From NCBI GenBank assembly GCA_018398815.1, contig CM031616.1:67728541-67792540 (forward strand): a DNA stretch of 64,000 bases, given 5' to 3'. This document shows positions 14,873 to 27,060 of the stretch, piece after piece (the stretch's first letter is position 1; each line of letters opens with the position of its first letter). The notes under the pieces are model-generated. The model did not search any database, was not told the origin of the DNA, and was given only the letters and a program-made list of their open reading frames with translations. Source of the stretch: Conus ventricosus. Lineage: Eukaryota; Mollusca; Gastropoda; Neogastropoda; Conidae. The position numbers and the translations under genes were made by a program.

Positions 14873-15226
14873 AGCTCACTCATGTTAACACACTTTTGAT
14901 AGTGGCACAGACAATGTTAGTTTGGGGTACTCCAGGTCTGACCAAGGCAGTGGGGTAATGCGCTGGTCAGACATCTATGTCATATTCAAGAGCCCTTCCT
15001 CTCATGTTTGCCATTGACTAGTATATCTATGAGCCATCAATTATGCGCAGTATGGTCTTAAAACTAAGCAGTTGTGGTGTAGTGTATATGGATATAGTCT
15101 GCAAGCAGTGACAGCTCCTTGGTCAATCTGAAACTGGGTTAGAGGGTAGGCAGGCACTGGGAGCAGGCTTGTGATACTTGTTTTATGGACTCTTCTTTGG
15201 CTAGTTTCAGTGGGAAATGAGTCAAA

Positions 15227-15316
<90 letters not shown>

Positions 15317-15613
15317 TTTTAAACAGCATCTGACATCATCAAGGTTTTTAGGCATGTTATAGGATATATAGGATATTAATGATGTCTTTAGCTATTGATG
15401 TTTTAAGACATAATATAGTAAAGGAATTGATTTTAAATACAGAAAATGACATCATTGATGTATATTGATGTATAGAAATGAAAATATGAGAATGTGAAAT
15501 CATGGAGGTTTTTAGGTACAGAATGTAGCATGTTTACCGACTTTCTTTTGATATGCACAGCATGATGGCACACAGGATTTATGTACACTGTGTGATGTCA
15601 TTAACATTTTCAG
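14873..15613. other. GA/GT microsatellite; no gene seen
   Basis: Compound (GA)n(GT)n at about 15233-15313. The flanks contain no recognised coding sequence until the candidate exon at 15614. Confidence 0.7.
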
Positions 15614-15677
15614 TGGAGAAGTTAAAAGAAGGAGATGAAACCAAAAGACAGATTGTAGCAGCTGCTAAACATCTAAG
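15614..15677 (+). CDS. Probable ABCG linker exon
   Basis: A 64-bp open stretch lies between a good acceptor (AACATTTTCAG) and a good donor (CTAAG followed by GTGAGTGA). Read with two leading bases of a split codon, it gives EKLKEGDETKRQIVAAAKHL. This resembles the segment just after the NPADF-like motif in ABCG transporters, between the nucleotide-binding and membrane domains, where a basic helix ending in alanines and lysines is usual. It ends in phase 2, whereas the exon at 54260 needs phase 1, so at least one further exon must lie between them. The candidate at 15947-16017 would supply the missing phase. Assignment rests on pattern, strand, splice signals and phase, not on an alignment. 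Confidence 0.5.
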
Positions 15678-15946
15678 GTGAGTGAAGAGAGAGAGAGAGG
15701 GAGAAAGGGAGTGTAAGGGTGGGGTGAGGATGTGGCAGATGGGTTGAGAGTGAGATGGTGAGACAAGTGTGCACTCCTACATGTGTATGCACAAACATAC
15801 ACACATATATACATACACACTCTTTCTCTTTCTTCCTCTGACACACACGCATGCGTGTGTGTGCACACACACACGCACACATACAGAGTCCATGCACACA
15901 TGTGTGCACACATACATACACACACAGATCAAGCTACATGGATCAG

Positions 15947-16017
15947 TTTTGATCTTACACAAGCTCATACGCTCTTGGTTTTCATTCAACACCCGTCTTG
16001 TGCAGAATTGGATGAAG
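15947..16017 (+). CDS. Candidate small ABCG exon, acceptor uncertain
   Basis: The donor is a consensus GAAG|GTAAGTG at 16014-16022. Using the AG at 15945-15946 as acceptor gives a 71-bp exon. It is open in the frame dictated by the exon at 15614 and ends in phase 1, exactly what the exon at 54260 requires. The encoded peptide (ending PSCAELDE) runs into the acidic start of the 54260 exon. The polypyrimidine tract before this acceptor is poor. A second AG at 16004-16005 is better but would give a 12-bp exon with the wrong phase. The peptide itself is not recognisable as ABCG, so this is a phase-based guess. Confidence 0.3.
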
Positions 16018-17231
16018 GTAAGTGATTGCTCATTCATTTTCATAGTCCTGAGTGTTGTGTATCTGGCCTGAAGAAGACCTGAGAGGTCGAAACGCATCGT
16101 GTTTAGTTCGGGCGATTCATTTGTCTACATTTTCCAGCTGAGCCTTGTCATTAATTTTTCAAATTTCATCTCAAGAAGTTGGGGCTAACTCAAATTTCAG
16201 TGTGATATTTAGAAAAATTCATACAAAAACAGTTGTCTTGAATTTAGGTTTTAATGTCATTGTAACTTTGCTCCGGGGTCCACAGCAAACAGTGCAGCAT
16301 TGTCTTTGTCTCACAATACGCATAATTAACATGAGTACAGTCATCAAAGCCGGAAACAATCTAAACCCAAAAAATTCGATTTCGTGGGCGTAAGTGGTCA
16401 TCTCCGTTTGATTTTTGTTCATGACATTGTGTTTTATAAGCAACTATGCTGGGGTCAAAGAAACGTGTTCTAAGATATTCCTAGAAGTCAGTAATTTGGG
16501 TCAGGCAAGAGCGACTGCATCGCTGCAGGGAGGGTTTGGGTGTGTGGGCAGACGACACAGAGACTTTGAATGTGCCACGCTGAAATCATCTGACAGCGGT
16601 GGCGCTGCATGCCTCTGGTTCAGAGCAATGATGTAAGAAGACTTGCGTACCTGCTGCAGGCAGCCCAGCGGCTGAGGAGTTGACCTGCCCATGTGGCTGC
16701 TTTAAAACACAGCATGAGCACAACTTGCACACAGATCGCAGAATGAACCCGTGTGTACTTGCTCCCATGAATCCTGTGGTTTTGGTCCAGATTGTTCCTG
16801 GCCATGCAGATGAATTTGAAATAAAAGTTTGGGTTTTTTTTAAAAATAGAGAAACAGCTGCCTTTTAATATGTACAGTGCAATACTTGTGTCTTATTGTC
16901 TCATGAGGATTTTTCTGAGGGTACAATATTAACAAAGAACCGAGAAACAAAGGGACATGTAACCCTACATTCATGTTAGTCATTTTAATAATTTGTAAAC
17001 ATCATGTACAAAGTTGAAGATGTTGCTTAAAACTTTCTGTGAAAAAAAAAGTGTATGTGCCTGTATGCTCATGCTGTCATCATAGTGTATATGCAGGAGT
17101 TTACTTCTTGAACAGTTCATTGTCAAATTTGTGGTGTTAATTGAAAAGTCAGCTGGTCAGACCAGAGAGCCGTGCCGTCAATTCTGTGGGTCATTTCATC
17201 AGCACAGTCTTAAGTAGAGGCCGATATGCGC
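16018..17231. other. No recognised gene
   Basis: Contains a motif at 16068-16094 resembling a degenerate hammerhead core (described in the findings). Otherwise AT-moderate sequence; an open frame at 16415-16636 has no recognisable domain. Confidence 0.5.
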
Positions 17232-20200
17232 ATTCAGGATCAGGATCAGGATCAGGATCAGGGCGTTGTATCAATACAACTTAGCATATTTAGGCTTTTT
17301 ACGCCCCTTCTGTATGTATATATCCTTTTTTTTTTTTTATACGTTTGTCCGTCATCTAGTCATTTCAAATTCCAGAATTTTTAAAATTAATTTTTTTTTC
17401 CAAAATTTTCCCCTTTTTTAAAAAAGTGTTTTTTCCAAAAATTTTAAAAATTTTTTAAATTTGTTAATTCTGAATCAAGTCACCTCTTATTTCTTGCCTT
17501 AAGTTTGGATAAATTTTTAGTAATTTTTAATATTTTTTGATAAACTTTTTTGTTGGCCTTCTTTGTCCCTGTTCTAGAGTTTCTGATTGTCTCTTTAGCT
17601 TTGGGATACCATACAGTGTTGCCATATTCAAGAACAGGTCTAACTAGTGTCTTATAATTGCAAAAAAGTGTCCTTTTCCATAAATGTAAAGGTTCTTTTT
17701 ATTATTCCATCATTCTGGTTAGCTTTATAATACTTTTACAATATGATGTCAAATAATAAGTTTTTGTCAAAAGTCACACCTAGGTCTTTCTCTTCTTCAC
17801 ATTTAGATACTTTATTTCCTCCCCAATTTTCATATATACTCCTTTTGTGGGTTTGTTTTACCAATATGAAGTACTTTACATTTTTCTGCATTAAAATATA
17901 GTCCAAGTATCAGACCACTGTACTAATGTTTCAATATCCTTTTGTAATTCCTTATGTAATTTTGGAGAGTTATACAGTTTTGTGTCATCTGCAAAGACTT
18001 TGCATGTACTCTTTAATTCTACAGGGAGATCATTATAAACACCGTAAATAATATTGGTCCCAAAATACTACTTGTGGTATCCCACTAATAACATCAGCAA
18101 CTATGAGAGAAGGAGCTCCAATCCTTACCTTCTGAGTTCTTTTGATAAAAAGTCTCTAACCCAACCAAGTATATTTACTATTATTCCATAAGACTCTAAT
18201 TTCTTTAAAAGTCTTTCATGTGGTACTGAATTCGAATGCTTTCTAAAGTCTAAATACAAAACATCTATATTCTCTCCTTTATCTATCTCCTTTGTGAAGT
18301 CTTCCATCACTTCTAAAAGTTGAGTCACACAAGATCTTTTTGCACGAAATCCATGCTGACACTCAGCATATAATTTATTTTCGTCATATGTTTAATAATA
18401 GCCTCTCTAATAAATGATTCTAAAATTTTGCATATAATGCATGTTAAACTCCCTGTCTATAATTTCCTGGACTGTTCTTGTACCTTTTTTGAATACTGGA
18501 ATGACTGTAGCTGTTTCCAATCTGAAGGTACTACATTTCTTTAACAGATTTAGAAAAGAGTATGTAAAGTGGGAAGGGCATTCCTCGTTTAGCTCTTTTA
18601 GTATTCTCGATGGGATGGCATCCGGACCACATGCCTTTATTAGGGTTTAAAGATTGAAGTTTCTTTTTTATTGCATCCACTGAAATATCTACATTTTCCA
18701 ACATTATGCCTTTTGACCTTGAGGCTGGACCTAGAACAGGCATATTATTAGTATTTTCCCCCGTGTGAATACACTAGAAAAAAATGTATTCAAAATATCT
18801 GCCTTACCTCTATCTGTCTCCACTGTGTCACCATCCTTAGTCTCTAAAGGGCTCACTCCAGTATTCATCTTTGTTTTCGATTGTACATATCTCCAAAAGG
18901 CTTTTGGATTTTGTTTACATTCCTTTGATAACTTCTTTTCAAATTCCTTTTTTGCTTTTCTTATTTTTTGTTACAAGTATTACGTGCTTTAATATAATTT
19001 TGATAATCTTTCCCCTGCTTTGTGACTAAGAATCTCTGATACATATTATATTTCTTTTTTACAAATTTCATTGTCTTTACATCATCCACTTTGGTTTCTG
19101 TTTTTTATTTTTCTTAATAATTTGTTTTGGATACGTTGTTTTCTATTAAAGAATTTAAAATACTTTTAATTTCCACCCAACATTGTTCTAACACTAAGAT
19201 CATTGAGTTTATTCCAGTCGATCTTCTTCAATTCTTCTTTCATTTGTATAAAATTTCCTCTCTTAAAATTATATGACTGCTTTGATTCTTCTTTCCCTTG
19301 CTCCTCTCCTAGGTACAAAGAGAACATTAAAACCTCAATGATCACTTTTGCCTATAGGAGCTAAGTGCTTAATGTCTGATATCATATTTTCATCATTAAC
19401 AAGTACTAAATCTAGTAATATTTGATTTTTGTCCCTCCCTGTGTCTTGTTGGTTGTTCACCATTTGGTTCAGAAATGCATCCTGTAGGTAGTTTATGAAC
19501 TTTTGACTCTTTCTCCAGAGCCAGTACCATGCCAGTCAATATCTGGGAAATTAAAATCTCCAGTTATACAAACATATTTGAATCTTTCTAATCTAATTTG
19601 TTTTCAGCAACTCAAACATTTTTTCTTCATTTTCAGTTGTTGAGTTTGGACTTTTGTAAATAGTTCCAATCAGTATTTTCTGTCTATCCTTATTTAAAAA
19701 GGTAATCCACAAGTTTTCATCAAAGTCATTTTCTTTTGTAAACTTGTATACTTTTGCATTTATAGAGTCCTTCACATATACAGTTTATACCTCTTTTGGG
19801 ATTTTCATTGAAAAATAGTTCATAACCTGGCATTGAATATTCGACAGAATTTACCCCTTTTTGGTTTTTTCGCTATAGATTCTGTTTATTACTATAATGT
19901 GAGGTTTATTTTCTTCAGCTAATAGAAGTAACTCATCTTTTTGTTTCAACAGTCCATCTGCATTTGTGTACAAGAACGTGTATGACAGTTCCTGCACAGA
20001 TTTTTTTATCTACATACCTTTTAAAAACTTTCACAAGTTCTTTGTTCTTGTATTTTGATTGTCAGTTTTCTTCTTTATCATCTTGGCCAGGCCTAGGTTT
20101 CCACTGTACTTCACTATTTTCCCACCTCTGATTCCAATGTCTTTCTCTCCTTTCTCAATCCTTTTTCGAAGCTCTTCTCTTAGTTCTTTGTTCTTTTGTC

Positions 20201-20730
20201 TTTCAATTGGTGTGTAGTCTGGGTTTATATATATCCTCTTTTTTTGCTCTGTCACCCCTGCATTTATTTTGTGGGCATTTCTCAATATTTCTTTTTTTTA
20301 CCTCCTTGTTTTGTACACTACTCTAAAGCAGTCTCGGTTTTGTTCCGATATTGTATTTGCCCAGTCTCACTGGATTCTGGACAGTCTCGTCTTTCAATTG
20401 AGGACAAATCTTTCCCACCATCTTCTGTATACTCTCCCTCTCCATTTTCATTCTTTCTTCCCTGTTTTCACTCCCACACTCTGGAATATTTGTAAATATC
20501 AATTCAGCTCTCTTTTTTCCTTGTCAACCTTCTCTTCCCATAGTTCTGACACCTTTTTCTCAACATACTCCTCAATCTTCTCTTCGAGAGCCTTTCCACT
20601 GCATCTTTTTTCAGTCTCTCCAGCCTTTCCTCCACCCTTTCGAACAATCCAATCAGTCTGTCTATTGTTCAAACACCAACAAACAAGCTGAAAAAAACAA
20701 TTAGACATAACAAAGTTCTGAGTCACAAAG
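17232..20730 (-). pseudogene. Near-full-length CR1-like LINE, heavily frameshifted
   Basis: Read on the minus strand from about 20730 leftward, the pieces appear in LINE order. First comes a coiled-coil ORF1-like segment (20726-20499, charged EKIEEYVEKKVSEL). Next is an ORF1-type C-terminal block with RIYINPDYTPIERQKNKELR (20285-20031). An endonuclease fragment with ILIGTIYKSPNSTTENEEK follows (19775-19593). Then come reverse-transcriptase pieces: LENVDISVDAIKKKLQSLNP at about 18700-18640 and DVLYLDFRKHSNSVPHERL within 18328-18125. At the 3' end near 17232-17275, the minus strand has the hairpin GTTGTATTGATACAAC followed by about four TGATCC repeats. A stem-loop plus short repeat tail is characteristic of CR1-group LINEs. 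Many stops and indels show it is dead. Confidence 0.85.
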
Positions 20731-22151
20731 TTGATCAGTTTTTAATCCATTTGGGGTCTCATTTGTTCGGGTCACTGCTGGCCTGTGCTTTCTCTCTCTG
20801 TTTCAACCGCATAGAAAACGAAACAAATGTACTCCTTTGAATCGCTATAAATAAATCTGACGATCATTGTGAAACCAAGCAAAGGGTGGAAACCAAAGTT
20901 GTGATGACATCTTAGTTCTTCACTTACATGTTTTTGTTATTCATTGATTTAACTGTTCATTATTTCTTCTTCTTCTTCTTCCTAAAATACTGGTTCACTC
21001 AAAAACGAGTAGGTCACCAGCGCGCATGTTAAAAAGTAAAATAAAATAACATAAAACATAAAACAGTGTGACTCAAGACTGTTGGCCCCTGGAGCAAATT
21101 TGGCAACAAGGGGTCGCACTCGCATATTGTCTTATACTGTACCATTCATTTAGTTTTGATCGGAAGGTAAGGACGAAGTTGTGTTCATAACAACACGAAG
21201 GTAAATAGGCTAGTGATTAGGCCTAGCGTTATCTCCCTTGATACAGCAGAAAATCTCCAAGACACAAACTGCGTAGAACACTTGATGACTAATATACTCA
21301 TTTTACTCATATGCTGTTTCGCATTTGTATTTAATTATCAAGACAACACGACAGTACAGAACCTGTACTTAGTAATTTTTACACTCCAGAGGTTATCAGC
21401 TGATATCAAGAATATTCGACCCTCCCTCCCCTCCCTTCTCCCCTCTCGCCACGTATGGCCTAGCGAAAGTGAAACGGCTTCCGCATTCTTTGGGAAACAT
21501 TGCTACGGTTCTTCCCACCATTCACAAGAAGTTAAAGAAAAGAAAATCCCGTTATGCATTGACTAAGCAAATAATACGAATTAAGCAATGGGTATGTGTA
21601 CACGAACGGTATGAAAACCCGGAGACCTACATCCTGGACCGAAGTCGGTGAGCCGTAAACTCGGGAGCGATCAAAAGAAACGAGCGACCTTTGGACTACA
21701 GTGACACTGTACGCGTGTAGAAAAGAAGTTGTGTGGTGGCAGTTTTAGCGAAGCACAGCCCCCCCATCTTGAATTTCAGGTTAACTGCCTACGAAACGCC
21801 GAACGTGATCACAGTGATGGGCAAGCAGAAACTCGGATAGCATTAATTTGCGGAACAGGCCCTGCGACAGCTTAGACGTGGGCGGAAACTGAAAGGAAAA
21901 AGAAAACGTCTAAGACTGTTTTCGTCACTTGATTCCAAGACTGTTCTCGTCACTTGATACCAGGACTGTTCTCGTGACTTGTTGAAGAGTTGGATACGTT
22001 AGAAAAGGAATGAAAATAAACTTTTAAAGAGTTAAACCGCAGATTAAAACAGTGGTTTTTTATTTGTTTATTTTTTATACGAATTTTTGGACTAAAACAA
22101 GAGTAAGCGGGACCTGATTGAGCATAGTTCAGAACCAGATCTCGTTTGAAC
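20731..22151. other. No recognised gene; 25-bp triplicate
   Basis: A TTC run lies at 20965-20982. Three copies of a 25-bp unit (AAGACTGTTCTCGTCACTTG core) lie at 21912-21984, about 170 bp upstream of the HAD-like frame. An open frame at 21213-21566 has no recognised domain. Confidence 0.6.
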
Positions 22152-22919
22152 ATGTCGTACAGCAGACCCTATCCTGGCATGGCAACAAACACTCTTGACA
22201 CAGATGTGGAGGCTGACTGTGGTGTAGAGAGCTCAGAGATGGATCTGGAATTCCCAGCAACTGATTTTGGAAAGTATGCTGTGACAAGCGCCATACCCAG
22301 ACAACTGAACTCTCAGCAGTTCGGGATAGTTCTCAGAGAACCTGGTAACAGGACAAACCAAACCTTTTCGAACAGCAGCTCATTTACTGCTCATCAGTGG
22401 CCAGCAAAGGTTTCGGGTCCTTACATCCAAGCCACCAGGGACATCTGTGATGACATGATAGAGGACGGAGCTCATGTGGTGTTTGACTGGGACAATACTT
22501 TGAAGCTGTACAACAAGCAGACCCAACAGCTGTCTTGCCGAGTGTCCAAGCAGTTCTTGTTGCACCTCAAGCGTGACCGCCACTGCAAGCTGTACATCAT
22601 AAGTGCCATAAGGCCGTCGGGCCTCAACTTGGACACTTTGCTGTTGGGAAGTGGACCGACTGGGACTGACTGACGTGTTCACATCGGGCGCATGGGATGA
22701 CGTGGATGGTACGCAGGCAGACAAAGCTGTGGTGAAACCTGAATACGCATATAAGGGAAATGTGATCATTTGCGGCTATGATAAAGCCGAAACATTTCTG
22801 AAATTGTCAACGTTCAATTCTGCCAGGGGGATAAAGTGAGCTTTTTTGATGACGAGGAGTGGAACATCAACAACTTCAGTGTGTTGGTGCCCAACAGTAG
22901 ATGTTATCTTTGTAAATGA
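22152..22919 (+). pseudogene. HAD-superfamily phosphatase-like frame with two frame breaks
   Basis: An ATG at 22152 opens about 165 codons. After an unremarkable acidic N-terminus comes a haloacid-dehalogenase motif I, HVVFDWDNTLKLYN (DxDxT, near 22477-22515). It is followed by a motif II-like IISAIRPS near 22597. The frame breaks at a GGG run (22646-22648). The next frame carries NVIICGYDKAE (motif III-like lysine) near 22757-22795. A second break lies in a GGGGG run near 22827. The last frame has VSFFDDEEWNINNF (motif IV-like DD) and stops at 22917-22919. The four motifs are in family order in about 255 codons with no intron. Both breaks fall in G runs, so this may be an intact gene with sequencing errors, or a pseudogene. 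The substrate is unknown. A viral or retrocopied origin is possible but unproven. Confidence 0.7.
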
Positions 22920-23444
22920 ATTGGTTGTCATTGGGGTATTGAATCACATGGATGCGTTATAAGACTTGCACTAGACTCGTGTAAGAGATAAACAGAACCC
23001 GTGTGTGTATAAGAATGAGAAAAATATTGCTTCAGATACTCTCAACAGGATACTTGAAAATGAACTGTAACAAACAGTTCTATTAGTAATAACAAGAAAA
23101 TAACGAGAAAGATCAGAGAAGCGGTGGGAAATGTAAAATGAAAAGTGGCAAAGTCTGTGATCACATCATGAAATACTCATTGACAGGGCAAATCAAAATT
23201 GAAAAAAGAAAAAACTGATACAACTTTGGTTGTTGTTTTTTTTCTGAAGGCAAAGCATCTTTGCAAGTCTTTTTTTTTTTTTTAACAATCAAACAAAAGT
23301 GTGAAAATTTGTTTGTTTGTTTTTTCTGAAGAATTTTGGTATCAGTTTTACTCTGGACATTGAAATGTGTTATGTTTGATATGATTATTATCCCCAAATT
23401 CCTTTTGAAGGACATATAGTGCAAATTCTTGTAATATCTGGTGT

Positions 23445-23503
<59 letters not shown>

Positions 23504-24464
23504 TGCATGCGTTCAGCGTGCACACACATACTTCTACATAGATTTTTGTGAATAAATCTTTGTATTGTACATCATAATTTGTGTACCTTAAACTTTACAA
23601 TGTATATATTGCAGTTGCGCACAACTACGTTCATGAACTTTGAATAATGTGCAGATATATACACAAATTATCATTCGTCGATGGAACCTGAGAATGCTTA
23701 TTCTTGTTTGAGACAGCATACCAGTGGACATAAGCTCATTCCAGAGGGGCTGTGCCTGTGCAGCAATGGCAGAAGGAATGCTAGCAAAGGCGTAGTTCAG
23801 CAAGTCCTTGTTTGTTACACCCTGTCACTGACTGGCACTCCTAGGACAGAATACAGAACCTAACTGCTGTCAACGATGACGCAGGAGAGATTGGGACACT
23901 GCCATGCTGTGTTTGAGGAGGAAGCAGATAAATGAGGCAGTGCTGGATTGAAGCAGATCACATGACTGTGTTAAGAGGTTCGCTCAGGCGAGGAGGAGAG
24001 CAGGGAGGGGGTGTTTAATGGAAGGGGAGGGGGAGGAGGAGGGGTTGACGGTGGCAAAGGAGATAATGAGTTCTGATCACGCAGGCGTACTCCTGTTTTT
24101 GCATAGGGGAAGATTTACGTACGTAATTTAGTGAACGGACACCTTGTTAGCCTCGAGGAGAGGCCTTTGGTGCACACAAAGAAAAAAAAAAAATCTACAT
24201 TACCTTCAGTGTCTGGGGGGACTTTGCCTTTCTCCTCAGCCCCTTTCATCTCCCACCACTCCTTTTCCCAAAGCCCCCTAACCAGGGTGTTGCCTCTGTT
24301 GCCACCATACCCTGGACAGGGCCTCATTTGTGACACCCCCACTCCTGCCCCATGAATATTGACCTCACCTTGTATAATAAACATAGCTACTTTTGAATTA
24401 AGATGACCTCTTTTTCAATCCTCATTGACGAACCTTCAGCTTTCCTCTGGAAACTACCCTCCTG
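22920..24464. other. No recognised gene; CA microsatellite
   Basis: (CA)n at about 23449-23500, purine-rich GGGAGG sequence at 24000-24050. No supported exon and no obvious poly(A) tail behind the HAD-like frame. Confidence 0.55.
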
Positions 24465-24497
24465 CCCCCCCCCCCCTCCCTCCCCCCCCCCCCCCCC
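24465..24497. repeat. Poly-C tract, left edge of poor-quality block
   Basis: A C-rich run interrupted by single T residues. Sequence to its left is clean; within about 100 bp to its right, abnormal homopolymer runs begin. Confidence 0.9.
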
Positions 24498-26819
24498 ATC
24501 CACCCCTCTTTTGCTTTCTGATTCTTTCTGCCCCCTCCCCCTTCCCCTTCCCCTCTTGTCCTCCCAGCTTAAAAACTCTTCCAGTTTCTGGTCCGTTCTT
24601 AAAAGGTCGTCGGAAGAAGTCGCTTTTAAACATTTAGAAACTTTTTTTTGTCCTATCTTCAAAGAAAGGCTTAAAAAAATTCTTCTTTCCCAGACCCAGA
24701 ACTTCTTGTTAAACGGGACAACCCCAGTAAAAGGTGGTGCCAAAATGGCCCATTGCAGGAAATATTATACGCCACATCATAGAAATTTTGTGTCCATACC
24801 TTTTAAACCGGACTTATAGCTGTCTTAGCTAACGCTTACAAAAGGGGCAGTGTTCGAATTTTTCACAAGAAGTTTTTCTTTCCAAACATTTTTGCTGTTC
24901 TTGAAATGTTTCGTATGTAAAAATTGTAGAAAACTTTTTTTGAATTTAGGATCCACCCTCACTGTTTTTTTTTTTTCAAACCAGGGGGAAATTTGAAATC
25001 CGTTTAAAAAGGAAAATTTAAAAGAAGTCCACCAAGAAGGGGAACAAACAATTTTACAAGACAAGCTCAACATGTTCTAACCTTTTTTAGGTTTTTACAG
25101 GCAAAACTCACTTGAAAAGACCTAAGGGGTCTAAAGCTTTGTTTTGGGTTTGCGTAAAATTTTTTTTCGTCCCTTTTACCGGGGGTTTTACTTCAATTCC
25201 TGTAAAATTTGCTTAGTTTCATTTTTTAAAAAGGGCAATCACCACCTATTCTACTCTAAACCCATGATAAAATAAAAAATTTTTGGGGTAAAAAGATAAG
25301 AAAAAATCTGATAAGTTGCTTAAGCCCGCCGCCGAAAAGGGCCCCACATCAGGCTTTTTTGGGTATATTATATATAAATATAATATAAATATATATATAA
25401 ATATTATATATATAATAAAATTTTCCTTTAAAAAAATAGGTTTTTTAAAAATGGAAAAAATAAAAACCATAGAAAGATAAACAATTGCGGGCAAAAATGA
25501 AACTTGTCAAGGGGGGGGGGGGGGTACATTCCAACACTCCCCCTGAACGCCCCCAAAAAAAAAAAAAACCGGCAGGCCCGGGCCCCACACGCACAAAACC
25601 CCGCACGCCCCACACCACAAATATAACCCGGGCGGCCCAAATTGAAACCCCTGAGGAGAGTGTTTTAGCTTGAAACAAGCTTGTGGGTTTTTAATTTTTC
25701 CATTTTAAAATCCTTTTTTTAAACTGTATTCGCTCCCACTTTGGTTGAACTTAAAAACGTTCAGTGCTTTTAAAACACTGATTGTGATTTTTGACAGGTT
25801 TTCAATATTAATTTCATAAAGCGGTCTGCCTGGTTTAAGGTTTTGTCACCCAAACGACATGGGCAAAAACCCAAAGGTACATAAAAAGTGTTAGGCCTGC
25901 ATATTTATAAGTTTGGGATTGTCTTCAGTTGTGACAAGCTCCTACAAACTTTTGGTCATCTCCAAAATCCCCTGAAGTCGGGTGGGCGCGCCGTGGGGGG
26001 GAAATTAAAAAGGGCACACACTAGTGTTCTCATCCCCAGCGATGCTTTTGTACCAATTTTCAAGTGCTTCGGCGTTCGCTGACCCCGGGAGTCTTTTAGC
26101 CAGGGAACAACAACAAAACAAAAAAAAGCAATAAAGCAAGTCTCATCTAATTTAAACCACCCACTTTTTGTAAACTGAAAAAATGGTTTTAAAATAAATT
26201 TCGGGATAAAAATTTTAAAGAGAGACATTGGTGTGTTTGCTATGAAAGTTAATTCTTTAAGCCGAAGTATGGCATATATCGCTGAAAGGGAAAACCTTCC
26301 AAAGGGAATATTCCATCTACTTTAAATTTATTACAATCCCCTTCGAATAAAATTCTAACAACATACCTCAGTGCGACTTAAAAGGGAGAGGGCAACTTGT
26401 CCAAAATGTTTTTTTCACATTTTTGCAAATTTTCAATTACGGATATAGATAGATTTACGTGTAGAGCATATATAGTATTTTTTTGCTGTTACTTTTTTAT
26501 TGAATTTCATAATGGGATTTTTGTTGATGTGCTGTCATAGAGGCATTTGAAGTACATAGGAACTATTTTTATGTGGGTATGCAACTTGATACGGAAGAGA
26601 CTGAGTGAATTTTCTTACAGGCGGGAGTAGACATTTTTGCTCTTTTTGGAAAGTCCCTGTGGAAGCCTGAACCGTTGATTCAGTTTTGCTAAAAGGCTTC
26701 AACAACAATTTTTCTTCTGTATCAACAGGGGATATAACATTTGCCACCGGTGTCTTAAGCGTTAGTTTGTTCAAACCTCTAGATCTAACTCAACTGCGTG
26801 CTTTCTAAATGCCCACTTT

Positions 26820-27060
26820 TTTCACCTAGAAAACAAAAATGTCTTTCTAAGCCACTTGTTTCACCACCATTTTTGGGCGAAAGTGGCCTAAAACCCCCTT
26901 TTTTCCTTGGCGGAAGAGAGAAGAAATCACCGCAACAGACAGACAGACAAGAAGAGAAGACAGAGAGAGAGAGACAGCAGACAGAGAGGGGGGCAACACA
27001 CACAACCGCAAGCGCTTTTTTTCTTTCTCTGAAAGTAAGACGTCAAAACCCAAAAAAATA
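26820..27060 (+). repeat. Left terminal inverted repeat of the Polinton-like element
   Basis: Shares, in inverted orientation with 40960-41275, this series: TTTCACCTAGAA, CCACC plus TTTTTGGG, GGCGGAAGAGAG, GCAACAGACAG, a GA-rich stretch, GGGC, CAGACA and ACACACAC, then TTTCTTTCTC and TCAAAACCC. The order is kept across about 240 bp with scattered mismatches and length differences in homopolymers. Confidence 0.7.

Noticed and set aside
14175..14899. Histidine/threonine-rich ORFs
   Set aside because: Translation of CA microsatellite; frames open on both strands.
16006..16017. 12-bp microexon AATTGGATGAAG
   Set aside because: Splice signals are good but its length keeps the wrong phase and gives a stop when joined to the 15614 exon.
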